Source of the DNA: Streptomyces sp. NBC_01197
GTDB lineage: Bacteria > Actinomycetota > Actinomycetes > Streptomycetales > Streptomycetaceae
NCBI RefSeq assembly: GCF_036010505.1
Contig: NZ_CP108569.1
Coordinates: forward strand, 3,421,001 to 3,485,000
DNA length: 64,000 bases
Reading direction: 5' to 3'
The notes below the pieces were generated by a model, which was not told the DNA's origin, made no database searches, and saw nothing but the letters and a program-made list of their open reading frames with translations. This document shows positions 34,256-43,587 of this stretch, in pieces. The number at the start of each line of letters is the position of its first letter. The stretch's first letter is position 1. The position numbers and the translations under genes were made by a program.

Positions 34256-37200
34256 CTACCTGGGGTCCGCCGCCCGGCTGATCGCCGTCTCGACCGCCGC
34301 GATCCGGTCCGCGAGCAGCCCCAGCGCCGCCACGGCGCGCGGCAGCGGATCGTCGCCCGCACCGCCCCCCAGCGTCCGGGCGCGGACGTCGGCCGCCTTG
34401 ATCTCCGCCCAGCGCGCCGCCTGCGCCTGCGTCAGGGTGCCGCGCAGCTCGGCCAGTTTCAGCAGATTCGACTCGGCGCCGCCGGCCAGCGTCTGGGCCT
34501 CGCCCCTGTAGTGGTCGTCGATCACCGCGGCCAGCTCCGCGCCGTTCATCACCGGGTCGATCCTCGCTGCGATCTTGTTCATGTTGCGGTACGAGCCCTG
34601 GAGCTGGAACGACGGCTCGGTGCGGGCCGCTTCGGACTGGGCCGCCGACGCGATGTACGCGGCGTTGACCGCGAGCACCGTGGTCCGCGCTGCCAGCAGA
34701 TGGCGCAGCACCGCGACGATCCGGTCCAGCTCCCCGGGTGGGTACGGGTGCTGGAGCCGGTCGCGCTGTGCGGTGGGATCGTCCGCGGCCAGCCGTACGA
34801 GCAGCGCCAGGTCGTCGCGGCCCCGGCCCGCGAGCGGGGCGAGCACCGGGTTGGCGGTGAGCGCGTTCTCCACGAAGCTCAGCGCGAAGACGTCCTCCTT
34901 GCCGGTGAGCACATCACCGAGATTCCAGACGTCGGCGCGGTTGGCCAGCATGTCGGGGATCCGGAACCGCTGCCCCGACTCGGTGTACGGGTTGCCCGCC
35001 ATGCAGACCGCGAACCGTTTGCCCCGCAGGTCGTAGCTGCGCGCGGCGCCGTCCCTGACGCCCTCGATCCTGCGCTGGGCGTCGCAGAGCGGGATGAACT
35101 TCTGGAGCAGTTCGGGCGAGGTGTGCTGGATGTCGTCCAGATACAGCAGCGTGTTGTTGCCAGCGGCCAGCGCGAAGTTGATCTTCTCGATCTCCTGGCG
35201 CGCGGTGGCGTCCGGCGCCTGGGCCGGGTCGAGCGACGTCACCTGGTGGCCGAGCGCCGGCCCGTCGACCTTGACCAGGACCAGGCCGAGCCGGTCGGCC
35301 ACGTACTCAATGAGCGTGGTCTTGCCGTAGCCGGGCGGCGAGATCAGCAGCAGCAGGCCGTTGCTGTCGGTTCGCTTCGCGTCGCCCGCGGTGCCGAGCT
35401 GCTTGGCCAGGTTGTCGCCGATCAGCGGGAGGTAGACCTCGTCGATGAGCCGGTTGCGCACGAACGACGACATGACCCGGGGGCGGTAGTCGTCCAGCCG
35501 CAGCCGGACGCGCTCGGCGGCGACCAGGGCGGTGCGCTGCCGCTGGCAGTCGCGGAATCCGGGTACTTCCGTCCGTCGGAACTCGGCTGCTGCCGGGAGG
35601 AGTTCGTCGATACGGACGGTCAGACGGCGGCGCTCGATGCGCGGGTGCGTCCCGAGCAGCCCCTCCACCGTCTCCGCCAGCGGAGCTGCCGACTCGTAGC
35701 GCGGGAGGTCCGGGCAGAGCTCTACGGCGACCGCCTCGGCGAGGTCGCCGGGGCGGGTGTTGCCCTGGCCCCCGGACCGGGTGTACGCGCCCAGCCAGTT
35801 CTCCACCAGCTGGCGGCGGGCCGCGGGGTCGTCCTCGCCGATCCCCGCGAGGTCGTCGTCGTACGCCGAAGTGCCCACAGCACCGCGGAACTTGTCGAGC
35901 AGAGTGCGGGCCACCGCGTGGGTGACGAAGCCCTCGGGACGGCATGTCAGCTCCTCGAAGAGGTACGCCGCTGCTTCCGGCGCGTCCGGCCCTCCGATCA
36001 CGCCCGCCAGCTCGTCCCGCCAGTCCGTGATGGCCGGGGCCAGCCCGAAGGTCTCGCGGGCGCGGGCCATCGACACGGCCCTGTGGGTCCAGGCCCGCCG
36101 TGCCGTGTCCGTCGTGGAGTGCGCCCAGAACAGCTGGGCGGCGGCGCGGGCCTGCGGCGGGAAGCGCAGCGGCCCGGCTCCGGCGTGCAGCCGCAGCAGC
36201 GCGCCGAGGATCAGCGCGGCGTCGTGGTCGTGGACGCCGCGTTCGTACCCCTCGTCGTACGCGGCCTCGGCCGACTGCCGTACCAGCGCCGGGAGATCGG
36301 CGGCGGCGAGTGCCCCGGCTCCGTGTTCGGCGAGCAGCCGGGCCGCCAGATACTCGGCCCGGCAGAGCGCGGGTGACTCTGAGGGCAGGGTGCGGCCCCA
36401 GTACGGGCGGCAGGCGGCGAACGCGGGGTCGGTGACCGGGGAGCGGTAGTCGGTGCCGGTGAGCGCGAAGGCCAGCCCGGCGGCGGCCCTGTCGTCGCTG
36501 TCGCCGGTGTGCCCGGGGCCGCCGTACGGGACCAGGGTCAGTTCGAGCGGCTGGGAGTTGACCGCGAAACGGTGCCGGCCGAGCCGGATGACCGCGCCGC
36601 CGTCCGCGTACAGATCGGTGCGGTCGCGCAGCGCGCGGACGGCCTCCTGGCGGGCCGCCCCGATCCGGCCGGCCAGTTCCTCTGCCCTGACCCGGTCGCC
36701 CAGTTCGCACAGTTCAGCGGCGGTGCGGGTGACCTTGGCGACCAGCGGGTCGGATGCGAAGAAGGTGCTGATCGCATCCGCCGAACCGAGCGAGGTCACC
36801 CGACGGGTGACGGTCTCCAGGACGCGCGAGGCCGAGGCGCCGAGCCGCTCCGCGCGGCGGGCGCGGTCGTCCTGGAGAGTCTGCTTACGGGCCGAGAACG
36901 CCTCGTACACCTCGGTCCGCTGCGCGCCCAGCTCGGCCAGGAAGTCGTCGGACCCGGCGAACCGCGACTCCAGGTCCTCCACCCTCAGCAGCAGGCCCGC
37001 GAGCTGGTCGTCGCAGGCCTCCGGGGTGGAGGCAGCGGTCAGCGCGCCGGTGACCGACTGCCCCAACAGGGCGCGCTCGGCGGCGAATTCGGCCCGACCC
37101 TCGTGGTCGAGCAGCTCCCGGCGGCGGGCTTCGAGCGTGGCGCGGGCGCGGTTGACGGCGCCGACAACCCCGGCGAGCCGCTCAAGCACCGAGGTGCGGA

Positions 37201-39148
37201 CCGTGGCATCGCCGATGTCGAGTCCGGTGACGACCTCGGTGACGGTACGCAGCCCCTCCGCGAGCTCGTCAAGCCGCTCGGTGACCGGCGCGGCCCCGGC
37301 GACCGTCCCGATCGCCTCCGCGTCGGCGGTGAGCCGCTCGGTCTCCGCGTGGTACCCGGCGAACGCGTCGTCGCGGCGCAGCCGGCCGATGGCCCGCTGC
37401 GCGAACGCGGCGATGTCCGCCTCCACTCCGCCCGCGAGCACGTCGATGCGCGCGGTGTCCGCGTACCGCTGCTCCTTGAGCGTCAGCACCTGCCCGTGCG
37501 CGCGGCGCAGTTCGGTCAGCCGGGTGACCCACTCGGCGGCCGAACCGGGCGCCTCACCGCGGACGCGGCGCACAAGCCCGGCGGTCCGCGCCTCGGCGGC
37601 GTCCAGCGCGTCGGAGGCCTGCCGGGTCAGCGTCCGGACGGTCTCGAACTCGGCGAGCACCTGCCCGGCAGTGGTCCGCAGTCCGTCGAGCGGTTCCAGC
37701 AGGCCGCCCGTTCCCTCGTCGCCCAGCCAGTGGTGGGTGTCGGCGGCCCGTACGCAGGAGGCCAGCAGCGTCTCGTACACGCCGGTGGTGGGAGCGGTGT
37801 TCTCGGTGACCGCGCGGGCCAGCGACAGACAGTCGGAGATCCCGCGCACCAGGTCGGCGTTGCCGATGCGGGCGAGAGTCCCTTCTCCTGCCGGGGCCGT
37901 GTCGGCGTAGGTGTCGGACACGTACGGGGAGCGCCAGCGCTGGAGGGGGTGGAGGCGGGCGGGCTCGTCCGACTCGCCGCGCAGGACGATGAGGGTGCCG
38001 TCGTCGAAGAGCGCGTATCCCCGGCAGACGATCGGGGTCCCGGTCTCCTTGCGGATCAGGTTGTACGGCAGGAGCAGGGTGCGGCCGTCGGCGCGGGCGT
38101 GGAAGACGTACAGCACGTCCTCGCCGTTCGGGGAGCGGAGCGGCCGGTCGAACTCCAGCCCTGTCGTGTCGAGTTCGAAGGACTTGCACGCGCCTGTGGC
38201 CAGGCAGTACCCGCCGGGGAAGACGATGCCCTGGTCCTCGGGGAGTCTGCGGCAGGCCTGCCCGATGCCGTCGAGGCGGACGACCGCGCGGGTCACCGTG
38301 TTGAAGACCAGGTGGCGCCGGCCCTCCTCCTTGTACGGGCGTACGCGCACCAGGAGGAGGACGCCGACGCGGGCGTACTCCACCTCGGCGTCGGCGAGCG
38401 ACTGGAGCGGTTCATCGACCGGCTCGGACCAGATCCCCTCTGCCGTCCCGGTGTCGTCCTCGTCCTTGACGGTGAGGGCTCCGCCGACCGTCGTCACGTA
38501 CACGCCGCCGGGGAGGGCGATGTGCGGGTGCCGGCCGAGCACGTGGTCCTGGCGTGTGGTCGCGGTCCACTCGAAGTCGTGCGGCGGCGGGAGTACGTGG
38601 TCGCGGTCGCCGCGTGCGTCCAGGTACGTGGCGCTGCCGTCGGCGGCGAGCGTCCAGCGCAGTACGCGGATGTCGTCGGCGGTCTCGCCGGTACGGAACA
38701 CGGCGAGGAGCTTGCCGTCGGTGTGGCGGAGCTGGAGGAGGCGGGCGTCGCGGTAGTAGCGGTGCAGCTCCGCGAATTCCCTGGTGAAGGCGGGGTCGTC
38801 GAGCAGGCCCGGCACGGCGGTGTCGGGGAGGCGGTTGAGGGCGGTGTCGTACAGGGCGAACACGTCGGCCGCGGCCGCCGCGCGGGTCGGGTCGGATGTC
38901 TGCTTCTGCCCTGGTGGGGTGTTACCGCCGATGAGCAGGTGGTTGCCGATGGCGACTGTGTCGCGCGGGACGCAGCTGCTGTCGGTGCGGAGGTGTTCCG
39001 TGCGGGTGAGGGCCAGCTCCATCGAGCCGAAGGTCTCGGTGCGGCGGGTGTTGAGGGTGGTGGCCCTGCGGGCCAGCTCGGCGGCCTGAACGGTCAGCCG
39101 GTCCCGGAGCACCTCGTAGGTGCCGACGTCTACGGAGGTGGTGGTCAT
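34256..39148 (-). CDS. Very large AAA+ ATPase ('DNA repair ATPase'-type) next to flotillin
   Basis: 1630 residues from ATG 39148. The first 480 or so are beta-rich, with propeller-like strands (DGSATYLDARGDRDHV, LPGGVYVTTVGGAL). A long charged helical region follows (coiled coil likely, about 480-850). The AAA+ module is C-terminal: Walker A SPPGYGKTT near 1270, Walker B LLYLDDIQ near 1333, sensor-type CMAGNPYTESG, recalling MoxR/RavA ATPases. Databases tend to label relatives DNA repair ATPase, but I see no nuclease or DNA-binding motif. It follows the flotillin gene on the same strand, separated by a terminator, and probably works with it at the membrane. Confidence 0.8.
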   Translation of the reverse strand: MTTTSVDVGTYEVLRDRLTVQAAELARRATTLNTRRTETFGSMELALTRTEHLRTDSSCVPRDTVAIGNHLLIGGNTPPGQKQTSDPTRAAAAADVFALYDTALNRLPDTAVPGLLDDPAFTREFAELHRYYRDARLLQLRHTDGKLLAVFRTGETADDIRVLRWTLAADGSATYLDARGDRDHVLPPPHDFEWTATTRQDHVLGRHPHIALPGGVYVTTVGGALTVKDEDDTGTAEGIWSEPVDEPLQSLADAEVEYARVGVLLLVRVRPYKEEGRRHLVFNTVTRAVVRLDGIGQACRRLPEDQGIVFPGGYCLATGACKSFELDTTGLEFDRPLRSPNGEDVLYVFHARADGRTLLLPYNLIRKETGTPIVCRGYALFDDGTLIVLRGESDEPARLHPLQRWRSPYVSDTYADTAPAGEGTLARIGNADLVRGISDCLSLARAVTENTAPTTGVYETLLASCVRAADTHHWLGDEGTGGLLEPLDGLRTTAGQVLAEFETVRTLTRQASDALDAAEARTAGLVRRVRGEAPGSAAEWVTRLTELRRAHGQVLTLKEQRYADTARIDVLAGGVEADIAAFAQRAIGRLRRDDAFAGYHAETERLTADAEAIGTVAGAAPVTERLDELAEGLRTVTEVVTGLDIGDATVRTSVLERLAGVVGAVNRARATLEARRRELLDHEGRAEFAAERALLGQSVTGALTAASTPEACDDQLAGLLLRVEDLESRFAGSDDFLAELGAQRTEVYEAFSARKQTLQDDRARRAERLGASASRVLETVTRRVTSLGSADAISTFFASDPLVAKVTRTAAELCELGDRVRAEELAGRIGAARQEAVRALRDRTDLYADGGAVIRLGRHRFAVNSQPLELTLVPYGGPGHTGDSDDRAAAGLAFALTGTDYRSPVTDPAFAACRPYWGRTLPSESPALCRAEYLAARLLAEHGAGALAAADLPALVRQSAEAAYDEGYERGVHDHDAALILGALLRLHAGAGPLRFPPQARAAAQLFWAHSTTDTARRAWTHRAVSMARARETFGLAPAITDWRDELAGVIGGPDAPEAAAYLFEELTCRPEGFVTHAVARTLLDKFRGAVGTSAYDDDLAGIGEDDPAARRQLVENWLGAYTRSGGQGNTRPGDLAEAVAVELCPDLPRYESAAPLAETVEGLLGTHPRIERRRLTVRIDELLPAAAEFRRTEVPGFRDCQRQRTALVAAERVRLRLDDYRPRVMSSFVRNRLIDEVYLPLIGDNLAKQLGTAGDAKRTDSNGLLLLISPPGYGKTTLIEYVADRLGLVLVKVDGPALGHQVTSLDPAQAPDATARQEIEKINFALAAGNNTLLYLDDIQHTSPELLQKFIPLCDAQRRIEGVRDGAARSYDLRGKRFAVCMAGNPYTESGQRFRIPDMLANRADVWNLGDVLTGKEDVFALSFVENALTANPVLAPLAGRGRDDLALLVRLAADDPTAQRDRLQHPYPPGELDRIVAVLRHLLAARTTVLAVNAAYIASAAQSEAARTEPSFQLQGSYRNMNKIAARIDPVMNGAELAAVIDDHYRGEAQTLAGGAESNLLKLAELRGTLTQAQAARWAEIKAADVRARTLGGGAGDDPLPRAVAALGLLADRIAAVETAISRAADPR

Positions 39149-39220
39149 CGGCTGCTTTCTGTGGTGTGGGTGGGCGGTGGTGGTGGTTGGGGAAGGTGTC
39201 CGGCAGAATCCAGCCCGTCC

Positions 39221-39251
39221 TGGGGGCACCTCCCAGCGGTAGCTGGGGGAG
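39221..39251. repeat. Dispersed Streptomyces-type palindrome (GGGGGCACCTCCCAGC...)
   Basis: CCTCCCAGC-GGTA-GCTGGGGGAG forms a short hairpin preceded by TGGGGGCA. This short palindrome resembles one that recurs in intergenic DNA of many Streptomyces genomes. A related copy lies inside the S9 peptidase gene at 43782. Its role is unknown. Confidence 0.6.
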
Positions 39252-39266
39252 ATTGAGGACAAGGGG

Positions 39267-39291
39267 GGGCCGGGGGCAGCGCCCCCGGCCC
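39267..39291 (-). terminator. 11-bp GC hairpin after the flotillin gene
   Basis: GGGCCGGGGGC, loop AGC, GCCCCCGGCCC. It starts six bases beyond the flotillin stop (39297) on the minus strand, so it should reduce read-through into the AAA+ gene. Confidence 0.7.
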
Positions 39292-39296
39292 ACCCC

Positions 39297-41375
39297 TCAG
39301 ACCTTCGCCGCCCCGTCCAGCGCAGCGACCGGCACATCCGAGAGCCCCAACCGGTCCGCCTGGTCCAGGAGTTGCTGGACCGGACCCGCCTCCGCACCCC
39401 CCGACTTCAGAAGCTGCATCAGCACCGCCGACACCGTCAGATCCCGTACACCACCACTCGACACCGACCCGAGTATCTTCGTCAGGTCCTCCGGGAAGCT
39501 GGCCGAACCGTCCAGCCACGGCCTGGCGAGCGTCTGGGCCGTCCTGGAGTTCTCCATGAAGCCGTCGAAGCCCTTACCCAGTGAGATCGACGACACCAGG
39601 CGGTCGAAGAAGACCGACTCGCCGCCGACGATGCTGATGTCGGCGTTCTCCAGGCCGGTGGCGAGCACCGTGGCCTGTGCCTCCGCGACCTGGCGCTGGA
39701 CGTCGATCCCGGCCAGCCTGATCTCCTTCTCGGCCGCGACGCGCAGCCGGTACTCCTCGTGTCCGCGCGACGCGTCGTCCAGCGCGGCCATCGCCGCCGC
39801 CTTCTCGGTGAGGCCCGCGGCCTCCGCCTTCAGCTTCTCGCCGATCATCGCCGCGTCCGCGGTGGCCTGGGCGCTGGTGCCCTCCGCCACGGCCAGTGCC
39901 TTCAGACGCGCCCCCGAGGCCTCGGCCCTGAGCCGGGCCTCGGTGGCCTCCGCCTCGGCGCGGCCCGCCTTCTCGATGACGTCGGCCTCCTTGTCGCGTA
40001 CCTGGACATCGGCCAGTCCGGGTGCGGCTGCCTCCGCCTGGATCGCCTCGGCGAGCCGCAGCTTGGCCCGGGCGTCGAGGTCGGCGGACTTCAGCCGCGC
40101 CTCGGCCAGGGTCAGTTGCTCGGCCGCGTGGTGCGTCGCCGCGACCTCCGCCGCCTCGGCTGCCTTGATGTCCTTGACCAGCCGCTCCTGCGCCTCCGCC
40201 TCGGCCGCGATGATCACGGCCTGCCGGGTGCGCTCGGCCTCCTCGACCATCCGCAGCTTCTTGATCGACTCCTCCTGCTCGGCGACCGTACGGTCCACCG
40301 CGATCCGCTCGCGGACTACGTCGGCCACCTCACGGCGCTCCGCCTCGACCTCCTTGTCCCTGGAGATCATCGACAGCTGCGTCTCACGTTCCCGGCCGAT
40401 GACTTCCAGCAGCCGGTCCTTCTCGATCCGCTCGTTCTCGACGGCGATGACCCGCTCGCGGTTCTTCTGCGCCACGGCGATCTCGCGCGCCTGGTTCTCG
40501 CGCTGCACCCCGAGCTGCTCCTCGGTGCGCAGGAACGCGGTCTGCGCGCCCAGGCGTTCCTCCTCCTGGACCTTGGCCGTCACCGCCTCCTCGCGGGCCC
40601 GCAGGGTGTCGACCTCGCGCTGCTGCTTGATCTCCGCCTCGGCCTGCCGGCGCTCCAGCTCCAGGATGGTCTCCCGGGCGTCGACGTTCTGCCGGGTGAT
40701 CTCCTTCTGCTCGGTGCGCTGGAACTCGTTGGTGCGAACGTGCTCGACGGCTGTCAGTTCGGTGATCTTGCGGATGCCCTGGGCGTCCAGGATGTTGGCG
40801 CCGTCGAGCTGCGCCATCGGCGTCTGCTCCAGGAAGTCGATGGCCGCGTCGTCCAGGTGGTAGCCGTTGAGGTCGGTGCCGATGACCCGGATGATCCGGT
40901 CCCGGAACTCCTCGCGCTTCGTGTACAGGTCCACGAAGTCCAGCTGCTTGCCCACGGTCTTCAGCGCCTCGGAGAACTTGGCGGCGAAGAACTCCTGGAT
41001 CGCCGCCTTGTCGCTGGCCCGCTGGGTGCCGATCGCCTGGGCGACCTTGGCGACGTCCTCGACGGTCTTGTTGACCCGTACGAAGAACGAGATGTGGATG
41101 TCGGCCCGGATGTTGTCCTGGCAGATCAGGCCCTCGCGCCCGGTCCGCCTGATCTCGATGATCTTCACCGAGATGTCCATGTACTCGGCCTTGTGCAGCA
41201 CGGGCAGCACCACGGCACCGGTGAAGGTGACGTCGACCTTCTTCGTCTTGGAGATGATCAGTGCCCGGCCCTGCTCCACCTTGCGGAACAACCTGCTGAG
41301 CACCAGGACGAGTGCGACGGCTATGAGCAGGACAACGGCGACGAGCACGCCGATGCCCAGGGAGATGGCATCCAT
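39297..41375 (-). CDS. Flotillin-like SPFH/band 7 membrane scaffold protein
   Basis: 692 residues. One N-terminal membrane helix (GIGVLVAVVLLIAVALVLVL), then the SPFH domain (VEQGRALIISKTKKVDVTFT ... CQDNIRADIHISFFVRVNKT), then a long Glu/Ala-rich coiled coil (about 230-580) and a conserved end (ISIVGGESVFFDRLVSSISL). ATG 41375 is chosen since GAGGA lies six bases before it but touches ATG 41381. Flotillins organise membrane microdomains; bacterial ones often pair with NfeD proteins. That partner lies directly upstream, and the giant AAA+ protein downstream. Confidence 0.9.
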   Translation of the reverse strand: MDAISLGIGVLVAVVLLIAVALVLVLSRLFRKVEQGRALIISKTKKVDVTFTGAVVLPVLHKAEYMDISVKIIEIRRTGREGLICQDNIRADIHISFFVRVNKTVEDVAKVAQAIGTQRASDKAAIQEFFAAKFSEALKTVGKQLDFVDLYTKREEFRDRIIRVIGTDLNGYHLDDAAIDFLEQTPMAQLDGANILDAQGIRKITELTAVEHVRTNEFQRTEQKEITRQNVDARETILELERRQAEAEIKQQREVDTLRAREEAVTAKVQEEERLGAQTAFLRTEEQLGVQRENQAREIAVAQKNRERVIAVENERIEKDRLLEVIGRERETQLSMISRDKEVEAERREVADVVRERIAVDRTVAEQEESIKKLRMVEEAERTRQAVIIAAEAEAQERLVKDIKAAEAAEVAATHHAAEQLTLAEARLKSADLDARAKLRLAEAIQAEAAAPGLADVQVRDKEADVIEKAGRAEAEATEARLRAEASGARLKALAVAEGTSAQATADAAMIGEKLKAEAAGLTEKAAAMAALDDASRGHEEYRLRVAAEKEIRLAGIDVQRQVAEAQATVLATGLENADISIVGGESVFFDRLVSSISLGKGFDGFMENSRTAQTLARPWLDGSASFPEDLTKILGSVSSGGVRDLTVSAVLMQLLKSGGAEAGPVQQLLDQADRLGLSDVPVAALDGAAKV

Positions 41376-41475
41376 GAACATTCCTCGAAGGGTGTCTTGA
41401 ACGGTGCTTGTGGTGCGGCTGTGAGCGCGGGTGGGGCCCCGGCCGGAGGCTGGGGGAGGGCCGCCGGGCGCGGAC

Positions 41476-42111
41476 TCAGCCGGTGCCGCGTGGATCGAGC
41501 GCCGCGTCGAACGGCGCGACCCAGAAGAACTCGCCCGGTTCGTCGTAGGCGTACAGCAGCGCGGTGTCCCCGGACCTGAGCCCGGGCAGGATGTCGTCGC
41601 CGTGGGCCCTGACCTGGACCACGGCGGTCGAGCCGTCGTCGGACGCGACTTCGGCCTGTCCGAACCGGGCGGTCACCGAACCGGTGCGGACGGTGCAGAC
41701 GAGCCCGACGAAGTCCAGCCGGGACGGCGGCGGCTGCGCCGGGAGGAGGGCGCGCATCCGGCGGACGGTGAACCTCGTCACGATCCAGGCGGCCGGCAGC
41801 GCGGCGGCCAGCACAGCGGCGTCGAGCGCGGTCCGGACCCCGCCCGGCGGCTCGGCCCTGCGCACCAGCACCGAGCCCGCGAGACTCGCGAACCAGGCGA
41901 GGAGGGTGAAGAGCGATACCGGCACGGTGACGGGCACGCCGCTGCCCCCCGCAGCGGCCGTGCCCGTCTCCCCCGTACTGAGGTGCAGATGGAAGGCGTC
42001 GTGCTCGGCGGCCCCCACCAGTACGAGCAGCCAGAAGGCGATGACCACCAACAGCGCCGCACCGAAGAGAACCGCCGGAAAACCCAGCGCGGCGCCCATG
42101 AACTCATCCAT
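41476..42111 (-). CDS. NfeD-like membrane protein (OB-fold), flotillin partner
   Basis: 211 residues from ATG 42111. Three hydrophobic segments (GFPAVLFGAALLVVIAFWLLVL; SLFTLLAWFASLAGSVLV; ALDAAVLAAALPAAWIV) precede a beta-rich tail (GLVCTVRTGSVTARFGQAEV ... VVQVRAHGDDILPGLRSGDT), which reads as an NfeD-type OB fold. NfeD proteins are the classic partners of flotillins (as YuaF/YqfA in Bacillus). Same strand, 100 bases upstream of flotillin, so an operon is likely. It was called from layout rather than a strict motif. Confidence 0.75.
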   Translation of the reverse strand: MDEFMGAALGFPAVLFGAALLVVIAFWLLVLVGAAEHDAFHLHLSTGETGTAAAGGSGVPVTVPVSLFTLLAWFASLAGSVLVRRAEPPGGVRTALDAAVLAAALPAAWIVTRFTVRRMRALLPAQPPPSRLDFVGLVCTVRTGSVTARFGQAEVASDDGSTAVVQVRAHGDDILPGLRSGDTALLYAYDEPGEFFWVAPFDAALDPRGTG

Positions 42112-42383
42112 CGAGCAGCCCCATTCCCCCGTTTTTCCCCTTGTTTCCCCCGTGCGTCCCCCGTGCAGGGCGCCCCGGTGCCGGGCGTACGTTTCCGTAA
42201 CCCGGCACCGGGCCGCTCTCCCCCGTTTCCGCAATGCCCATTCTGGCGGGACTGCGACGGCCGCCGCATTGCCGTGACCCGGCAAAGTTGGCTCTCACCG
42301 GATGCCGGAGCCGAACCCCTGGCTCCGCCATCCGTCGCGGTCTGCCACCCTTGCGGCTGTGCGGCGGGCGGACACCGCCGGAG

Positions 42384-42418
42384 CGGCCGGCCGGACCGTT
42401 TGCCGGTCCGGCCGGCCG
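42384..42418. promoter_or_regulatory. 14-bp inverted repeat upstream of the PucR-like gene
   Basis: CGGCCGGCCGGACC (42384-42397), seven-base loop, GGTCCGGCCGGCCG (42405-42418), a perfect match ending 37 bases before the GTG at 42456. It lies in the 344-base divergent gap between the NfeD-like and PucR-like genes. It could be an operator for autoregulation or a 5'-leader hairpin. The rest of the gap is C/T-rich and shows nothing else. Confidence 0.65.
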
Positions 42419-42455
42419 GACCGCCGCCGGACGACAGGGAGAAGCAGGAGAGCGT

Positions 42456-43547
42456 GTGACAGGGCCCTACATATCCGAGAAGCCCCCCGGGACATATCTG
42501 GAGGGGTACGCCCGCATGCTGGCCGATGTCCTGGTGACCGGCAGGCGCCCGACCCGGCCCGAACTCGACGCACGCCGCACCTTCGGCGAGCAGGCGGCGG
42601 AGGACGGCCACTCGCTGCGCTCCCTGGTCGCCGCACATCTCGCGGCCGCCCGTTCGGCCTGGCCCACCGGGTCGGCAGCGGTGAGCGGGAACACGGCGGC
42701 CAGCGTGCTCACCGCCGTCGAGCTGGCCGTCGACGCGTTCGCGGAGGGCTACGAGCGGGCCCAGCGCATGGCCGTACGCCAGGAGGAGGCCGTGCGCCGG
42801 GAGTTCATCGACGACCTGCTGTACGGCGGCAGCGACCTGGGGCGGCTGGCGGAGCGCGCCGAGCGGTTCGGGCTGCGGCTGTCCCGTACCCACGCGGTCG
42901 CGGTCGCGCAGTGCGCCGGCGCGTACGACGAGGGCGCCGCCGTCACGCGCACCGTCGAGCTGGCCCTCTTCAGCCGCTTCGGCAACCGCAGCATCCTGCT
43001 GACCACGAAGGACGGACGGCTGATCTGCATCGCCCCCGGCGACCAGGACGACGTCCTGACGTACTTCGCCAAGCAGGCGTACGCGGCCACCGCCGAGGAC
43101 GGCGTACAGGTGGCGATAGGCCGCCCGCACCCGGGCTCCGGCGGCATCGTGCACAGCTACGAGGAGGCGCTCAACGCCCTGGAACTCGCGGCCCGCATGA
43201 ACCTGGAGGGCCCGCTGCTGCGCTCCGCCGACCTGCTCGTCTACCCGGTACTCACCCGCGACCGGGAGGCCCTGGTCGATCTGGTGCACAGCGCGCTCGG
43301 ACCGCTCCAGCAGGCCCGGGGCGGCGCGCAACCGCTCGTCTCGACGCTCGGCCACTACTTCGACGCGGGCTGCGTGGCGGCCGAGGCGGCCCGCCGGATG
43401 TCGCTGAGCGTGCGGGCGCTCACCTACCGGCTGGAGCGGATCCGCCAGCTGACCGGCGCCAACCCGGCCGATCCCGGGCACCGTTACACGCTCCAGACCG
43501 CGGTCATCGGCGCCCGGCTGCTCAACTGGCCCGCGCAGGACATCTGA
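42456..43547 (+). CDS. PucR/CdaR-type transcriptional regulator
   Basis: 363 residues from GTG 42456 (AGGAG upstream). The C-terminal helix-turn-helix of the PucR family is clear: LVSTLGHYFDAGCVAAEAAR, RMSLSVRALTYRLERIRQLT, with GADP/TLQTAVIGARLLNW after it. The middle is a GGDEF-like degenerate domain (SYEEALNALELAARM). Such regulators control purine, sugar-acid or stress genes. Its targets may include the divergent NfeD-flotillin operon; this is inference from position only. Confidence 0.85.
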   Translation: MTGPYISEKPPGTYLEGYARMLADVLVTGRRPTRPELDARRTFGEQAAEDGHSLRSLVAAHLAAARSAWPTGSAAVSGNTAASVLTAVELAVDAFAEGYERAQRMAVRQEEAVRREFIDDLLYGGSDLGRLAERAERFGLRLSRTHAVAVAQCAGAYDEGAAVTRTVELALFSRFGNRSILLTTKDGRLICIAPGDQDDVLTYFAKQAYAATAEDGVQVAIGRPHPGSGGIVHSYEEALNALELAARMNLEGPLLRSADLLVYPVLTRDREALVDLVHSALGPLQQARGGAQPLVSTLGHYFDAGCVAAEAARRMSLSVRALTYRLERIRQLTGANPADPGHRYTLQTAVIGARLLNWPAQDI

Positions 43548-43587
43548 CCGGGGCGTCCGGCCCGGCCCGCCGGGCGGGGCAGCCACA

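Noticed and set aside
36509..39256. 915-codon plus-strand frame opposite the AAA+ gene
   Set aside because: Antisense shadow of a gene with Walker motifs; the reading is low in lysine and has no ribosome site.
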